Shown here: positions 13,579-15,457 of the stretch, piece after piece | Numbering within the stretch: position 1 is the stretch's first letter | How the letters are laid out: each line of letters begins with the position of its first letter | Assembly: GCA_009692685.1 (NCBI GenBank) | Contig: SHYS01000025.1 | Location: forward strand, 1 to 15,457 | DNA from: Dehalococcoidia bacterium | Lineage (GTDB): Bacteria; Chloroflexota; Dehalococcoidia; UBA2979 | Direction of reading: 5' to 3' | Length of the DNA stretch: 15,457 nucleotides | Translations under genes and position numbers: made by a program | Notes under the pieces: model-generated | What the model saw: the letters and a program-made list of their open reading frames with translations, nothing else | What the model was told of the DNA's origin: nothing | Databases searched by the model: none

Positions 13579-14190
13579 CTACGCGCGCACCGACTGCAGC
13601 AGCCGGTCGACCGCGTCACCCACCGCACGACGCGTCCCCGCAGCATCCGAGGCCAACGCGATCATGTGCGCCGCTTCGCTCGCCACACCACGCAGCAGAT
13701 GCGCGATCTCCTCGATCCCCATGCTGGGGTCGAGGTGTCCCGAAGTGCGCAAGCCGATCAGGCCGTTACGGAGCATCGCCAGACTCGCGTCCACCTCGCG
13801 CCAGCGCTCCCAGCCGAGGACGCTCGGCGCGTCGAGCAGCAGGATGCGTCGCACCGTCGGGTCCATCGAGTGGTCCAGGTACACGTCGAACCCCGCCCGG
13901 AACTTGTCCCACGGCTCCCCGGCAGCGTTGCGGGACGCCTCGCCGATGCGCTCGCGCATCTCCGCCTGCACTTCGATGAACACCGCTTCGAACAGGTCAC
14001 GCTTGTCGCGGAAGTGGTGGTACAGCGCGCCGCGGGTCACGCCCGCCTGCTGCACGATCTCCTCGGTCGCCGTCCCTGCATAGCCGCGCTCCGCGAAGAG
14101 CGAACGCGCCACGACCATCAGATTCGCGCGCGTGCGGTCGGCCTGATCGGCCTTCCGGCTGCGGTCGGTGCTGTCAGCGACTGTCGTCAC
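13579..14190 (-). CDS. TetR family transcriptional regulator
   Basis: A 203-residue TetR protein. The N-terminal helix-turn-helix covers about residues 18-65: RTRANLMVVARSLFAERGYA, GTATEEIVQQAGVTRGALYH and HFRDKRDLFEAVF, all close to the family consensus. The C-terminal ligand-binding domain is helical (RRILLLDAPSVLGWERWREV, then IEEIAHLLRGVASEAAHMIA), with tryptophans that may line the pocket. Start GTG 14190 has GAGGG seven bases upstream. The space in front holds a tandem 19-bp repeat that is a good candidate for its own operator. It is on the same strand as the LLM gene (99 bases upstream) and convergent with the MFS and small ORF. The inducer is unknown. Confidence 0.92.
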   Translation of the reverse strand: MTTVADSTDRSRKADQADRTRANLMVVARSLFAERGYAGTATEEIVQQAGVTRGALYHHFRDKRDLFEAVFIEVQAEMRERIGEASRNAAGEPWDKFRAGFDVYLDHSMDPTVRRILLLDAPSVLGWERWREVDASLAMLRNGLIGLRTSGHLDPSMGIEEIAHLLRGVASEAAHMIALASDAAGTRRAVGDAVDRLLQSVRA

Positions 14191-14222
14191 GGGCGCCCTC
14201 GATGCCGTCGCGTCTCGGTCGA

Positions 14223-14260
14223 GTACGTTCGGATCCGTACTGTACGTCCGAATCTGTCCT
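14223..14260. promoter_or_regulatory. Tandem 19-bp repeat, candidate TetR operator
   Basis: Two adjacent units at 14223-14241 and 14242-14260 (consensus GTACGTYCGRATCYGTMCT) agree at 15 of 19 positions. The first unit contains the inverted arms GTACG and CGTAC separated by eight bases, and the junction forms CGTACTGTACG. This is a usual shape for a TetR dimer site and lies 33-70 bases before the TetR start. A minus-strand TACAGT (14244-14239), resembling a -10 box, spans the junction. Confidence 0.6.
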
Positions 14261-14289
14261 CCGGGCTACGTTCTCCCGGGGCAGGGCCG

Positions 14290-15210
14290 TCAGGCGTCCG
14301 CCACCAGCCGCCGCACCTCGCCGAGCCGTCCCACAGATTCGAGGACGAGCGCCGGGTCGGTCACCAAGTCGCGAATGATCACGTCGGTGTACCCCGCGTC
14401 CGCGAGCGTCCGGAACTGCTCCGCCACCTGCTCCACGGAGCCCCACACGAGTGCTGACGGGTCGAACCCGCGATATCCGCGCGCGAGGATCGGCGCGACG
14501 GTCCGCCGGGCCTCCTCCGGGTCTGCGCCCACGTAGATGTCGCGCCGGATCGCCACCGCCTTCGGCTTCCGCCCGTGTACGACCGTCCGGTCGAGGTACA
14601 TCGACGCATGCTCGCGTGCGACCACCGGAGTCAGTCCCGGATCCGCGAGCCACGCATCGCCGAGGCGTGCCGCGCGGTCGATCGTCGCGGGCACCGACCC
14701 GCCGATCCACACCTCGACTGGTTCCGGGGGCACCGGCGCCACGCGCGCTGTGCGGAACGGATAGCGCCGCCCGTTCCCCTCGACGCTCTCGCCCGCCCAC
14801 AGCGCGCGCACTGTCTCCAGGCACTCCTCGAAGCGCGACGGCCGCTGCGAGGGCTTTACGCCGAGGGCATCGAACGCCGGATCGTCCTCGGCGCCGACGG
14901 CGCACTGCATGATGAACCGCCCCTGCGCGATGCTCGCGAGGGTGCCCACCTGCTCCGCGAGCAGCACCGGATGCCACAGTGGCAGCAGGTACAGCGCCCC
15001 CGCCGGCCGCTCATCCCACTCCGCCAGCAGCCGTCCGAGGATCGGCGAGTTCTGGTAGTACTTCCCGGGCCCCGTGCTGTGGTGATCGCCGACGAATAGC
15101 GAGTCCAACCCCGCCGTGTTCGCCGCCCGCGTCCGCTCGATCATCCAGCGAGCGCCCTCGCGCGCATCATCCGTGCGGTGCGAACTCGACAGCGACACCC
15201 CCACGCGCAT
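14290..15210 (-). CDS. LLM class flavin/F420-dependent oxidoreductase
   Basis: A 306-residue luciferase-like protein. It reads MRVGVSLSSSHRTDDAREGA, then NTAGLDSLFVGDHHSTGPGK, LLPLWHPVLLAEQVGTLASI, AQGRFIMQCAVGAEDDPAF and EVWIGGSVPATIDRAARLGD, the ordered barrel segments of the bacterial luciferase superfamily. The DHHSTG segment and the Y in GKYYQN lie near the expected active site. Cofactor choice between FMN and F420 cannot be settled by eye. Start ATG 15210 has a strong GGGGGAGG Shine-Dalgarno six bases upstream. It follows the carboxypeptidase gene by 16 bases and precedes the TetR gene, which may control it if a common transcript exists. It shares only the fold with the LLM gene at 4006-4941. 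Confidence 0.9.
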   Translation of the reverse strand: MRVGVSLSSSHRTDDAREGARWMIERTRAANTAGLDSLFVGDHHSTGPGKYYQNSPILGRLLAEWDERPAGALYLLPLWHPVLLAEQVGTLASIAQGRFIMQCAVGAEDDPAFDALGVKPSQRPSRFEECLETVRALWAGESVEGNGRRYPFRTARVAPVPPEPVEVWIGGSVPATIDRAARLGDAWLADPGLTPVVAREHASMYLDRTVVHGRKPKAVAIRRDIYVGADPEEARRTVAPILARGYRGFDPSALVWGSVEQVAEQFRTLADAGYTDVIIRDLVTDPALVLESVGRLGEVRRLVADA

Positions 15211-15226
15211 GGCTCGCCTCCCCCCG

Positions 15227-15457
15227 CTACCCGCGCGCCTTCAGCGCCTCGAGGTACTCGATCAGCGTCTTGCCAGAAGTGCGCCACTCCTGCGCAGCCG
15301 CCACGCCAATGTAGCGGAAGTGCCACGGCTCATAGATGTAGCCGGTGATCGGCTCCCCACCCGGCGGATAGCTCATCGCGAACCCAAACCGAGAGGCATT
15401 GGCCGCGAGCCAGCGGCCGGACGGCGAGACCGCGAACGACTCGACCAACTCCCAACC
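15227..15457 (-). CDS. VanY/M15B D-alanyl-D-alanine carboxypeptidase (partial, C-terminus)
   Basis: The visible 76 residues read in from the right edge and end at TAG 15227-15229. They include SPSGRWLAANASRFGFAMSY, then PPGGEPITGYIYEPWHFRYI. The YEPWHxRYxG motif is the hallmark of M15B peptidases: the Glu is the catalytic base and the His a zinc ligand. The other ligands (an upstream H and D) lie outside the window. Family members remove the terminal D-Ala from peptidoglycan precursors outside the membrane. The N-terminus, with any signal peptide or lipobox, is not visible. It is the upstream neighbour of the LLM gene, with a 16-base gap, so they are probably co-transcribed although functionally unrelated. 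Confidence 0.88.
   Translation of the reverse strand, partial: GWELVESFAVSPSGRWLAANASRFGFAMSYPPGGEPITGYIYEPWHFRYIGVAAAQEWRTSGKTLIEYLEALKARG

Overview
The window is very GC-rich DNA from a bacterium, with GC-ending codons, GTG and TTG starts, and two F420/FMN luciferase-like oxidoreductases. Gene content (RNase D with HRDC, LLM oxidoreductases, several MFS exporters, VOC, TetR, MDR quinone reductase, VanY-type carboxypeptidase) fits Chloroflexota (Dehalococcoidia-like) or a high-GC actinobacterium. I cannot separate these from the sequence alone. No tRNA, rRNA, CRISPR array, IS element or recognisable defence or biosynthetic system is visible.

Layout, left to right. 1-115: tail of an unrecognised + strand gene. 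190-1383: ribonuclease D. 1384-1988: a zone of decay, with a frameshifted DUF1232 (YkvA-like) gene and then a frameshifted second copy of the rnd 3' end. 1978-4941: a minus-strand run of LLM oxidoreductase, GNAT acetyltransferase and an unrecognised gene of lower GC split by a frameshift. 5055-6353: an MFS exporter with a -10-like box six bases before its ATG. 6372-8036: minus-strand MFS exporter followed by a VOC protein. 8220-9565: an M20 metallopeptidase broken by an in-frame TAG and a frameshift, although its metal ligands are kept. 9582-11491: a minus-strand pair, zinc-independent quinone reductase then a PanE-like ketopantoate reductase, joined by an ATGA overlap. 11536-11571: a promoter overlapped by two TGACGTCA palindromes one helical turn apart, facing a 52-56 aa unknown ORF. 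11814-12005: only the N-terminus of a second MDR dehydrogenase. 12058-13329: an MCT/oxalate-formate-like MFS transporter. 13388-13531: a possible 47 aa membrane miniprotein. 13579-14190: a TetR regulator preceded by a tandem 19-bp repeat, then (upstream on the same strand) a second LLM oxidoreductase and the C-terminal part of a VanY/M15B D,D-carboxypeptidase cut by the window edge.

The genes look like a loose accessory set for uptake, efflux and oxidoreductive modification of small molecules, not one pathway. The most notable features are the density of broken or truncated genes (at least four loci) and four compact candidate operators in intergenic spaces. I found no convincing new multi-gene system. 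The best leads are the dual TGACGTCA operator with its small ORF, the TetR tandem operator, and the duplicated rnd tail flanking the DUF1232 gene. Several lesions are single-base changes in C-rich or GC-repeat stretches, so assembly error must be excluded before calling them pseudogenes.
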